From a virus, in IMG/VR virus record IMGVR_UViG_3300032294_001984, positions 1 through 64,000 of that record: DNA of 64,000 nt; one strand, written 5' to 3'. Made by a program: the position numbers and the translations under genes. Shown here in pieces: positions 21,096 through 28,905 of the stretch; within the stretch, counting starts at the first letter, position 1; every line of letters begins with the position of its first letter. The notes beneath the pieces are model-generated. The model did not search any database, was not told the origin of the DNA, and saw only the letters and a list, made by a program, of their open reading frames with translations.

Positions 21096-22856
21096 GTGAA
21101 TAAAGAACAACTAATAATTGAAGTTACGAAGTGTATGAGGAATACTCCTTACGCACTTCGAACTTACTTACAAACTTACGATAATACCGTATCCAAATAC
21201 GTCCCATTGGACTTATTCCCCGACCAAGTCAGTTTAATAGAAGATTACGATAGGTATAACGAGAATATTGCGTTAAAGTATCGTCAGGCGGGTGTATCCA
21301 CAGTTACCGCAGCTTGGATATCTAAAAGGTTGGTCTTTGCCAAAAAGAATAAACCCGAGAAAATCCTTATTATTGCCAACAAGTTAGATACATCAGTTGA
21401 GATGGCAAACAAGGTAAGAGGATTTACCGAACAATGGCCGGCATGGGTCGGAGTTACTTTCTCAAAAGAAAAAAACTCGCAAAGACACTTTAAACTTAGT
21501 AATGATTGTGAAGTAAAATCAGTCGCAACTTCAAAGGATGCCTTGAGAGGTTATACCCCAACCATTCTTGTATTTGACGAGGCGGCGTTTATCGAAGCGG
21601 ATTCAGATTTCTGGTCTGCGTGTATGGCGTCCCTATCTACCGGAGGTAAAGTTATTGTGGTATCCACTCCAAACGGATACGACCCGATTTATTACGAAAT
21701 TTACGACCAATCATTAAGAAACATGAATGATTTCAAAATATCTGAAATGTTTTGGTATCGTGACCCGAGATATACAAAAGATTTGTATATGGTTAAAACT
21801 AATGACTTGGTTCATTATTTGTTAAATCGAGAAGAATATTCTGAAAAAGATATCATCAACTTATCGATGGAAAATCCATATGAAAGAGACCATTCGGTCG
21901 TAACGGATTACATTTCACAAGGATATAAACCATGTTCCGCATGGTTTGAGGGTATGGTTAAAAAGTTAAAGTTTGACCGAAGAAAGGTTGCTCAAGAGTT
22001 AGAATGTAACTTCTTGGGTTCCGGTGATAACGTATTTGAGTCTGAATTAATGCAGAATATCTCGAAAAATATGTTATGTGAGCCACAAGCTAAACTTATG
22101 GGGGGTTCATTATGGATATTTAAAGAACCCGTAAACGGTCACAAATACGTTATGGGTGTGGATGTATCTCGTGGTGATTCTGAGGACTTTTCGTGTATCC
22201 AAATCATTGATTTTGATGAAAGAGAACAGGTGTTAGAATATGTTGCCAAAATTCCACCGGATGTATTAGCAGAAATTGCATATAAATGGGGAACGATGTA
22301 TAATGCTTATTGTGTAATAGATATTACGGGAGGTATGGGTATATCAACCGCGAGAAAAATGCAAGAATTAAACTATCAAGGTGGTTTATATGTTGATAAT
22401 GTTGATACAAGTAATAAGTGGAAATGGGACCCAAAAATAAATGATAAAATACCGGGTATTAATTTCAACTCCAAAAGAGTTCAAATTATTGCTGCTTTTG
22501 AAGAGGCCGTTAGACATGGGTTTAAAACCTATTCTAATAGGTTGTATAATGAGATGAATACCTTTGTTTATATCAATGGTAGACCTGACCATCAAAAGGG
22601 TCACCATGACGATTGTATTATGGGTATTTCCATGGCGTTATATGTTGCGGAAAAATCATTCCAATCTTTAGAGAAAGTAACTAATCATACTAAGGCGATG
22701 ATTAACTCATGGGCAACCACAGTTAATGAAAATAAAAACTCTTCCGACTTCTTTAACCCAATGGTTCCACAAATGGGTAGGAATGGTAATTTAAACAATA
22801 CCGGAGAAGCAACTAAAAGTGATTATCAGAAATATGGGTGGTTATTTGGGGCTTAA
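21096..22856 (+). CDS. terminase large subunit, T4 gp17-like (586 aa)
   Basis: The DNA-packaging motor ATPase/nuclease. The ATPase part has a Walker-A-like RQAGVST at residues 63-69 and Walker B ILVFDEAAF at 157-165. The nuclease part begins near 350 with GVDVSRGDSEDFS (first catalytic Asp) and continues with ITGGMG and HHDDCIMG near 505 (later Asp). The length matches T4 gp17. GTG start directly after the preceding gene. It acts at the portal vertex during head filling. Confidence 0.95.
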   Translation: MNKEQLIIEVTKCMRNTPYALRTYLQTYDNTVSKYVPLDLFPDQVSLIEDYDRYNENIALKYRQAGVSTVTAAWISKRLVFAKKNKPEKILIIANKLDTSVEMANKVRGFTEQWPAWVGVTFSKEKNSQRHFKLSNDCEVKSVATSKDALRGYTPTILVFDEAAFIEADSDFWSACMASLSTGGKVIVVSTPNGYDPIYYEIYDQSLRNMNDFKISEMFWYRDPRYTKDLYMVKTNDLVHYLLNREEYSEKDIINLSMENPYERDHSVVTDYISQGYKPCSAWFEGMVKKLKFDRRKVAQELECNFLGSGDNVFESELMQNISKNMLCEPQAKLMGGSLWIFKEPVNGHKYVMGVDVSRGDSEDFSCIQIIDFDEREQVLEYVAKIPPDVLAEIAYKWGTMYNAYCVIDITGGMGISTARKMQELNYQGGLYVDNVDTSNKWKWDPKINDKIPGINFNSKRVQIIAAFEEAVRHGFKTYSNRLYNEMNTFVYINGRPDHQKGHHDDCIMGISMALYVAEKSFQSLEKVTNHTKAMINSWATTVNENKNSSDFFNPMVPQMGRNGNLNNTGEATKSDYQKYGWLFGA

Positions 22857-22860
22857 TAAC

Positions 22861-22867
22861 TATTTAT
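22861..22867 (+). promoter_or_regulatory. TATTTAT late-box candidate
   Basis: AACTATTTATATT in the short gap after terminase, 29 nt before the portal start. Confidence 0.4.
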
Positions 22868-22896
22868 ATTATCAAGGTAATTAGTAAATTTAAATT

Positions 22897-24750
22897 ATGA
22901 ACGAAAACAATCTTACAGTTTGGCAGAGGTTGTCCAAGACATTCGGACCGAACTCTTTATTAAAACAAGATTATCCAACTTTTAAGTTTGATAAAAAAGA
23001 ACTTTTAAGAACTACAAATAGGGATGATTTTGAAAGAGAAAAACTTCAGGCACAACAAACGTTTTATTTAACAAACCAATGGGCTAAAGTTGAAAACAAC
23101 TTATACTCTCAAGCAATATATTACGAACCATCAAGATTATCCGCACAATATGACTACGAATCAATGGAGTATACTCCTGAGATTTCAGCAGCATTAGACA
23201 TTTATTCTGAAGAATCAACAACAACAACTGAGGATGGTTTTATTCTTCAAATTTTCTCAGAATCAAAAAGAATTAAATCTGTTTTAGCGGACTTATTTAA
23301 CAACGCACTCGATATTAACACCAATTTACCAATGTGGACAAGAAACACTTGTAAGTATGGTGATAACTTTATTTACTTAAAATTAGACCCTGAAAAGGGG
23401 ATTGTTGGTTGCCAACAATTACCAACAATTGAAATTGAACGTCATGAGGTAGGAGTTGCTGGTCGAATTTCTCAAGATATTACCAAAGAAAAAGATGAGA
23501 ACAAAAAAGGACTTCACTTTACTTGGAAAAATAGAAATATGGAATTCCAATCATGGGAAGTTGCACATTTTAGATTATTAGGTGATGACCGAAAACTTCC
23601 TTATGGTACTTCTATGTTGGAGAAAGCAAGACGTATTTGGAAACAATTATTATTATCTGAAGATGCGATGTTAATTTATCGTACATCAAGAGCACCTGAA
23701 AGAAGAATGTTTAAAGTATTTGTTGGAAACATGAATGATGATGACGTTGAAGCATATGTAAACCGTGTTGCTAATAAGTTTAAAAGAGAACAGGTTGTGG
23801 ATTCAAAAACAGGTAATGTGGATATGAGATTTAATCAAATGGCGGTTGACCAAGATTACTTCATTCCTGTTCGTGACCCTTCGGCTCCGGACCCAATAAC
23901 AACATTACCAGGAGCAACAAATTTATCAGAGATTGCGGATATTGAATACATTCAAAAGAAATTATTAACAGCTCTTCGTGTTCCTAAGGCATTCTTAGGG
24001 TTTGAAGAAGTTGTTGGAGATGGTAAAAATTTATCGTTACAGGATATTCGTTTCGCAAGAACTATAAATAGAATTCAAAAAAGTATGATTGCTGAGTTAA
24101 ACAAAATTGCAATCGTTCACTTATTTCTATTAGGATTTGAAGATGAATTACAGAACTTTACATTAGGATTATCTAACCCATCTACACAGGCAGATTTATT
24201 AAAAATTGATGTTTGGAAAGAAAAGGTTTTATTATACAAAGACTTGGTTTCAGACCCAGGAAATGGTATCCAACCTACATCATCAACATGGGCTAAAAAA
24301 CATATCTTTGGATGGTCTGATGAAGAGATTAGATTGGATTTACAACAACAAAGAATTGAAAGAGCTGTTGGTGAAGAACTTAAAGCAACCCCTACAGTTA
24401 TCTCTAAAACAGGTATTTTTGATAATATTGATAAGTTATACGGAAATTCCGGAAAACCTGCGGCTCCGGGACAAACACCACCTGAGGGAACAGACGATAC
24501 TTTAGGAGGAGGATTTGGAGGAGAATCACCATTACCTCCAGCAGGCGGAGAATCACCATTACCTCCAGCGGGCGGAGAAGCGCCTGAATCGGGAGGTGGA
24601 GCAGAAATCACTCCTGAATCCAAACAAAAAAACATGAACTTATTAATAGAAAATAATCTTTTAGAGGGGTCAAAAATACTCGATTTAGGTCAAGCGCAAG
24701 AATCTTTAGGAGAAATTTCAAAAGAATTGGATAAGTTACTAAATTCATAA
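22897..24750 (+). CDS. portal protein, T4 gp20-like (617 aa)
   Basis: It forms the ring at the head vertex through which DNA passes. Family hallmarks: EYTPEISAALDIYSEE near residue 92, WTRNTCKYGDNFIYLKLD, APERRMFKVFVGNM and YFIPVRDP, then ALRVPKAFLGF. The C-terminal 100 residues add a Gly/Pro-rich tail with a repeated ESPLPPAGG unit not expected in the core portal. Place between terminase and protease matches T4 gene order. Confidence 0.94.
   Translation: MNENNLTVWQRLSKTFGPNSLLKQDYPTFKFDKKELLRTTNRDDFEREKLQAQQTFYLTNQWAKVENNLYSQAIYYEPSRLSAQYDYESMEYTPEISAALDIYSEESTTTTEDGFILQIFSESKRIKSVLADLFNNALDINTNLPMWTRNTCKYGDNFIYLKLDPEKGIVGCQQLPTIEIERHEVGVAGRISQDITKEKDENKKGLHFTWKNRNMEFQSWEVAHFRLLGDDRKLPYGTSMLEKARRIWKQLLLSEDAMLIYRTSRAPERRMFKVFVGNMNDDDVEAYVNRVANKFKREQVVDSKTGNVDMRFNQMAVDQDYFIPVRDPSAPDPITTLPGATNLSEIADIEYIQKKLLTALRVPKAFLGFEEVVGDGKNLSLQDIRFARTINRIQKSMIAELNKIAIVHLFLLGFEDELQNFTLGLSNPSTQADLLKIDVWKEKVLLYKDLVSDPGNGIQPTSSTWAKKHIFGWSDEEIRLDLQQQRIERAVGEELKATPTVISKTGIFDNIDKLYGNSGKPAAPGQTPPEGTDDTLGGGFGGESPLPPAGGESPLPPAGGEAPESGGGAEITPESKQKNMNLLIENNLLEGSKILDLGQAQESLGEISKELDKLLNS
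24520..24573 (+). repeat. two tandem 27-bp direct repeats in portal gene
   Basis: Units 24520-24546 and 24547-24573 differ by one base and encode the repeated GESPLPPAG segment; copy number may vary by slippage. Confidence 0.9.
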
Positions 24751-24757
24751 TATTTAT
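24751..24757 (+). promoter_or_regulatory. TATTTAT late-box candidate
   Basis: AATATTTATATT directly after the portal stop, 17 nt before the next ATG. Confidence 0.45.
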
Positions 24758-24774
24758 ATTGAAAACACAGTATA

Positions 24775-25473
24775 ATGACTTTCGGACAAATTAAATCTTT
24801 AATAGAGAAAAATCTTATTGAATCCTACAAGAGTGAAAAGGAATTCAAAAAATCTTTAAAAGAATTCAAACACAATGTTTTGAATAATAAACACATGGCA
24901 AAGTTGTATTCATTATACGACCAATTAAGTACGCCACAGGGTTTAAATGAATCCGACGCCAAAGATTTTTTAGAAGAAGGTGTTAATTTAATTCAACAAA
25001 TATTACCAAATATTAAGTTGCCAAAAACTTTATCGGAAAATATTGAAAACAAATATTCTGATATTGATTCTCTTGTATATTCAAACAAATTAAATTTATT
25101 AGAAAGGGTAAATTCAAAAAAGAATATCACTAATGTTTTAACGTCTAATGAAACACCAATAAAAGAATCTGTTAACTTACCACTAAAATCAATGGTAAGT
25201 ATTGCAAATCAAACATTACAAAAATATATCGATACTTTGGATGAATCTTCAAGAAAAGAATTTATTCAATTGATTTCTGAAGACACAGAAACTCTTGAGA
25301 ATAAGTTTGAAACAATTCGCGAAAGTGCAATTACAAAACTTAACTTGATGTTAGAAAAAGAGCAGGAGTTTGAATTAAAAACAAAATTGTCAGAAACTAT
25401 TGATAAATTAAAAACTGAAAAGTTTGACCAATTAAATTTTCTTAAGTTAAAAAACTTAGAAGAGTCAATCTAA
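24775..25473 (+). CDS. head-assembly region protein (232 aa), unknown
   Basis: An almost entirely helical, Lys/Glu-rich protein between portal and protease, where T4 has the prohead-core genes 67 and 68. Residues near the start (SLIEKNLIESYKSE) include an L-I-E site that gp21-type proteases cut. A core-protein role is a reasonable guess from position and composition. Its 3' end overlaps the antisense bS21 gene by 9 nt. Confidence 0.65.
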   Translation: MTFGQIKSLIEKNLIESYKSEKEFKKSLKEFKHNVLNNKHMAKLYSLYDQLSTPQGLNESDAKDFLEEGVNLIQQILPNIKLPKTLSENIENKYSDIDSLVYSNKLNLLERVNSKKNITNVLTSNETPIKESVNLPLKSMVSIANQTLQKYIDTLDESSRKEFIQLISEDTETLENKFETIRESAITKLNLMLEKEQEFELKTKLSETIDKLKTEKFDQLNFLKLKNLEESI

Positions 25474-25653
25474 GGAATTTTTAATTTTTTGAGTATAGGA
25501 AGCCTTTAATATTTGAGTTCTCCTACCAATAGATTTTTTAACAAATTCTTTTTTTTCTAAAAGAATTTTATTCTGTTTAGTTTTATTTACCTTGTATTTG
25601 AAAGTCTTTAATGCTTTCTCAATCTCATTATTATTAATTTCTACGATAATCAT
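25465..25653 (-). CDS. rpsU: ribosomal protein bS21, Bacteroidetes type (62 aa)
   Basis: From MIIVEINNNEIEKALKTFKY on, the protein aligns by eye with the short bS21 of Bacteroidetes: a basic N-terminal helix (ALKTFKYKVNKT), a KKEFVKKSIGRRTQI block and the KASYTQKIKNS end. bS21 binds the 30S platform next to the 3' end of 16S rRNA. The start at 25653 is chosen because the family begins at this Met; an upstream in-frame ATG adds 15 unlikely residues. It is the only minus-strand gene in the head block. No Shine-Dalgarno sequence precedes it, unlike what is reported for some host rpsU genes. A phage bS21 could alter start-site choice by host ribosomes. Confidence 0.88.
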   Translation of the reverse strand: MIIVEINNNEIEKALKTFKYKVNKTKQNKILLEKKEFVKKSIGRRTQILKASYTQKIKNSLD

Positions 25654-25700
25654 ATATAACAAATATCGCAATTTAGTGAAAAAATTTTGACAACACACAA

Positions 25701-25708
25701 TATTTTTG
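25701..25708 (+). promoter_or_regulatory. Bacteroidetes-type promoter box TATTTTTG
   Basis: TAnnTTTG match 43 nt before the ATG of the following plus-strand gene, in the gap after bS21. Confidence 0.5.
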
Positions 25709-25751
25709 TTACTTTTATAAAAAAAATAAACATAAGCAAGAATTATGATTA

Positions 25752-26183
25752 ATGAAAAAAGGTAAAAGTGTGAAATTGAATTTATTCAGTCCAATAAAAT
25801 CAGTATATGGGACAGTGGATTCTAAAAATTTAAAATCATTATACATTAACATTCAGTCGTGGGTTTCCCCAAAATTTGAACACGATAATTGGAACCGAGT
25901 GGTAGGGGATTTAAATAAAGAAATAAAACATTCCGTGTTTAATTCAATCGATACTAATTTGTTTAAAGAACAAAGTATTGTTGATTTAGATTTAAGGTCG
26001 AGTGGATTATCTAAAGGTAAAAAATCATTTTTTAATTTAGAGGTTAATCTTTATACCACAAAGGAATTGGACTTTAAATGTCCGGAATTAAAAGAGTCTG
26101 TTAAAAAAATAATAAAAAATATTGTTAAAGATAATGTAATTGAAAATAAATTCTTTACGTTTTCTATATCAAAAAGTAAATAA
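25752..26183 (+). CDS. unknown head-region protein (143 aa)
   Basis: Basic, alpha/beta-looking protein with SIKSVYGT-type start (SPIKSVYGTVDSKNLKSLYINIQSWV) and FFNLEVNLYTTKELDFKCPELKESV. It lies between bS21 and the prohead protease. A conserved single-domain phage protein in appearance, with no motif I can name. Confidence 0.65.
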   Translation: MKKGKSVKLNLFSPIKSVYGTVDSKNLKSLYINIQSWVSPKFEHDNWNRVVGDLNKEIKHSVFNSIDTNLFKEQSIVDLDLRSSGLSKGKKSFFNLEVNLYTTKELDFKCPELKESVKKIIKNIVKDNVIENKFFTFSISKSK

Positions 26184-26199
26184 AGATTACATTTCGATA

Positions 26200-26206
26200 T
26201 ATTTAT
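26200..26206 (+). promoter_or_regulatory. TATTTAT late-box candidate
   Basis: GATATATTTATCT, 14 nt before the protease start. Confidence 0.45.
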
Positions 26207-26220
26207 CTTAAAAACAATCA

Positions 26221-26943
26221 ATGAAACAATTAAGAATTTTAGAAGCGAATGAAATTGGTCATGGTATTTTAATCGAAATGGATGCCGGTTGGGTATCTCC
26301 AAAAGACATACGTAATGCGGATATATTAAAAGAAGCCTCAAATTTAGATTATAGAAATCCATTTGAATTTTATGCGGTTTTACAGAAATACGATACTCCA
26401 AATAGAAACGGAAGATTCTATCCTGAAAGAATATTAAAAAGAGAAGCTGACAACTATAAGAAAGCAATTGCTAAAGGATTATCAACTTCAGAACTTAATC
26501 ACCCTGAGTCATCTCTTATTGATTTAGATAGAGTATCACACATTATTACAGATATATGGTGGGATAAGAATATCCTAATGGGAAAACTTAAGTTATTAAC
26601 ATCACCAGGATTTCACGAAAGAGGTATTGTATCGACTAAGGGAGACCAAGCGGCAAATCTTATGAGACAAGGTGTAACTATGGGAGTTTCTTCAAGAGGA
26701 GTTGGTTCTTTGAAAAAGGTTGGAGAAAGAAATGAAGTTCAAGATGATTTTGAATTAATTTGTTTTGACTTAGTATCATCTCCATCAACACCGGGAGCGT
26801 ATTTGTTCACTAAACCTGAAGATAGAGAGAAGTATGAAGAGAATTTAGAGGAAGAAAAAAAATATAAATCACCTGAAAATTCAGAATTTCAAACGAAAGG
26901 GGTTGACTTAATGAGAAAATTAACCGATTATTTGGGAAAATAA
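26221..26943 (+). CDS. prohead protease, T4 gp21-like (240 aa)
   Basis: It cuts scaffold, capsid and internal proteins during head maturation. Catalytic motifs of the herpes/T4 prohead-protease fold are present: His94 in TSELNHPE and Ser157/158 in MGVSSRGVGS. The fold's YDTPNRNGRFYP and CFDLVSSPSTPGA blocks are also there. The N-terminus MKQLRILEANE holds an I-L-E|A site, consistent with self-cleavage. In T4 the specificity is (I/L)-x-E, and the capsid gene here has such a site. Confidence 0.93.
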   Translation: MKQLRILEANEIGHGILIEMDAGWVSPKDIRNADILKEASNLDYRNPFEFYAVLQKYDTPNRNGRFYPERILKREADNYKKAIAKGLSTSELNHPESSLIDLDRVSHIITDIWWDKNILMGKLKLLTSPGFHERGIVSTKGDQAANLMRQGVTMGVSSRGVGSLKKVGERNEVQDDFELICFDLVSSPSTPGAYLFTKPEDREKYEENLEEEKKYKSPENSEFQTKGVDLMRKLTDYLGK

Positions 26944-26952
26944 AATTAAAAT

Positions 26953-27162
26953 ATGGAAGAAAAATTTTTTGTAGCAAAAGTTCAGTATGATTTACCAGAT
27001 GAGAATAGTGGTAAGATTAAAAAAATCAGAGAGGAAAAACTTGTAAAAGGATACTCTGTTACAGATGTGGAAGCAAAGGTAACTGAAAAATATCAAGGAT
27101 TTACTCATGAATGGAGAATCACCTCAGTATCTGAAAGTAAGATTGATGAAGTTATTGATTAA
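26953..27162 (+). CDS. DUF4494-like small protein (69 aa)
   Basis: VAKVQYDLPDENSGKIKKIREEKLVKGYSVTDVEAKVTEKY resembles DUF4494, a small domain found in Bacteroidetes and their phages. Single domain with a beta-hairpin, helix, beta-strand layout. It sits between protease and scaffold and is followed by terminators. Role unknown. Confidence 0.65.
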   Translation: MEEKFFVAKVQYDLPDENSGKIKKIREEKLVKGYSVTDVEAKVTEKYQGFTHEWRITSVSESKIDEVID

Positions 27163-27179
27163 TCTAAAACAAAAAAATA

Positions 27180-27234
27180 AATTGGTTTATTTAAACCAAT
27201 TAAGTTAAAGTGGTCTATTTTGACCACTTTTTTT
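27180..27234 (+). terminator. two consecutive terminator hairpins
   Basis: The first is AATTGGTTT-ATTT-AAACCAATT (27180-27201). The second is GTGGTC-TATTTT-GACCAC followed by T7 (27210-27234). They end the protease unit before the scaffold/capsid unit. Confidence 0.8.
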
Positions 27235-27245
27235 ATGCTCGGTGA

Positions 27246-27335
27246 TATTTATCAAATAAATAAACCTACTAATATTCAAAAAAATAATATTTCCCAATCA
27301 ATAAATGGGATTTTTAATTTTTTGGTAATATTTAT
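27246..27335 (+). promoter_or_regulatory. two TATTTAT late boxes before the scaffold gene
   Basis: TATTTAT at 27246-27252 (GGTGATATTTATC) and 27329-27335 (GTAATATTTATTAG), the latter 25 nt before the start. A strong promoter here would drive scaffold and capsid expression. Confidence 0.5.
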
Positions 27336-27360
27336 TAGTTAAAATAAATATATTTCCGAT

Positions 27361-28869
27361 ATGAGTGAAAACAAATTAGTTCAAGAGGCCCTTATTCAAA
27401 TGAAACAAGTTGAAGAAGCTATAGCCGAAAATGCAAAAGGAATACTTGCTTCTACAATGAAGGAAGAAATCAATCAATTAGTAAAGGAATCTCTTTCTGA
27501 ACAAGATGAGGAAGATGAGGTTAATTTAGATGCTGACATGGAAATGTCCGCTGATAACGATGACGTAGAGACGGATATGGATTTTGGTTCGGATGATGAT
27601 ATGGAAATGGATTTTGACATGGAAATGGATTCTGATGAAATGCCAATTGACTTAACCAACGCTTCTGATGAAGAAATTCTAAAAGTATTCAAAGCTATGG
27701 GAGAAAATGATGGTATTATCGTAAAAAAAGACGGTGATGATGTTCATTTAACTGATAGTGATGCTGATGTTGAATATCTTGTAAAACTTGGGGAATCTGA
27801 AGAAGACATGATGGAAGAATATGACGACATGATGGAAGAAGAAGATGATGAGACTACTAATGATATTATCGACGCTATTTTTAGTGGTGATATGTCAGGT
27901 ATCGACGAAGAGGAAGAAGACATGGACGAAGTTGTTTACGAAATCGAAATGGACGAAGAAGATATGGACGAAGAAGACATGGACGAAGTTGTTTACGAAA
28001 TCGAAATGGATGACGAAGACATGGATGACGAAGACATGGATGACATGACTAATGAAACCTACAAACCTAAAGGTGTTGGAATTGGTAAAGGTCCTAAATT
28101 CTCTTACAACGACAAAGCTGCAGGAGGATTTAAAGAAGACAAAAAACAAGGTCCTAAAACAATGGGAACCGGAAAAGCTAAATTCGAATACAAGAAAGGT
28201 GCAAACATGGAAGGTAAGTCCAAAGTTGTTAAATCTGAAACCAAAGAGGGCGATTACGGAATGAATAAAGGTGATAAGTCCAAAACAATGAAAGGTAAAG
28301 AAGATTACACAACTAAAAAAGGAGACACTCTTAAAAGAAAGGCTTTCGAAAAAGAAGAAACTAAGGAAGCTGCAAGAACTTATGGAATGGGTTCTAAAGA
28401 AGGTAGAGGATTAAGAAAAGGTATAACACCTAACAGAAACTATGTTTATGGTAAAAATGGTGTTAAAACTGAATCTACTCAAGAAGAAGTTAGTATGTTG
28501 AGAGAAAAAAATGAAGAATACAGAAAAGCATTAAATGTTTTCAGAGAAAAACTTAATGAAGTTGCAATCTTCAACTCAAACTTAGCTTACGCTACGAGAT
28601 TGTTCACAGAACATTCAACTACTAAAAAAGAAAAAATAAATATCCTTAGAAGATTTGACAATGTTGACACTTTAAAAGAATCTAAAACTCTTTATAAGTC
28701 AATCAAAGATGAATTATCTAAGGTAGAAACAAAATCAATCAACGAATCAGTAGGTACTAAATTAAGTAAAACCGTATCTACAGGTTCATCAACAACATTA
28801 ATCGAAACTAAAACTTACGAAAATCCTCAATTATTAAGAATGAAGGATTTGATTAGTAAGTTGGGTTAA
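27361..28869 (+). CDS. prohead scaffold/core protein, gp22-like (502 aa)
   Basis: Lies directly before the major capsid gene, as T4 gene 22 does. N-terminal helices end in ESLSEQDEEDE, an L-S-E candidate protease site. Residues ~50-230 are extremely acidic with repeated D-M-D-E units, 240-360 are Lys/Gly-rich, and the C-terminal region (MLREKNEEYRKALNVFREKL ... FNSNLAYATRLFTEHSTTKKEKINILRRFD) is coiled-coil-like and typical of scaffold proteins next to gp23-like capsids. Expected to be degraded during maturation. Confidence 0.8.
   Translation: MSENKLVQEALIQMKQVEEAIAENAKGILASTMKEEINQLVKESLSEQDEEDEVNLDADMEMSADNDDVETDMDFGSDDDMEMDFDMEMDSDEMPIDLTNASDEEILKVFKAMGENDGIIVKKDGDDVHLTDSDADVEYLVKLGESEEDMMEEYDDMMEEEDDETTNDIIDAIFSGDMSGIDEEEEDMDEVVYEIEMDEEDMDEEDMDEVVYEIEMDDEDMDDEDMDDMTNETYKPKGVGIGKGPKFSYNDKAAGGFKEDKKQGPKTMGTGKAKFEYKKGANMEGKSKVVKSETKEGDYGMNKGDKSKTMKGKEDYTTKKGDTLKRKAFEKEETKEAARTYGMGSKEGRGLRKGITPNRNYVYGKNGVKTESTQEEVSMLREKNEEYRKALNVFREKLNEVAIFNSNLAYATRLFTEHSTTKKEKINILRRFDNVDTLKESKTLYKSIKDELSKVETKSINESVGTKLSKTVSTGSSTTLIETKTYENPQLLRMKDLISKLG
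27913..28010 (+). repeat. 41-bp direct repeat in the scaffold gene
   Basis: The same 41 bases occur at 27913-27953 and 27970-28010 and encode the EEDMDEVVYEIEMD segment twice, a recent internal duplication. Confidence 0.85.
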
Positions 28870-28905
28870 TAAATAAAAATAAATCTAAAACAAAACAATA
28901 CTAAA

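Noticed and set aside
24117-24635. Long minus-strand frame in the portal gene (172 codons)
   Set aside because: Antisense frame kept open by the biased codons of the Gly/Pro-rich portal tail; no start context.
27895-28149. Minus-strand frame in the scaffold gene
   Set aside because: An antisense shadow of the repeated acidic region, giving a low-complexity Phe/Val/His peptide.
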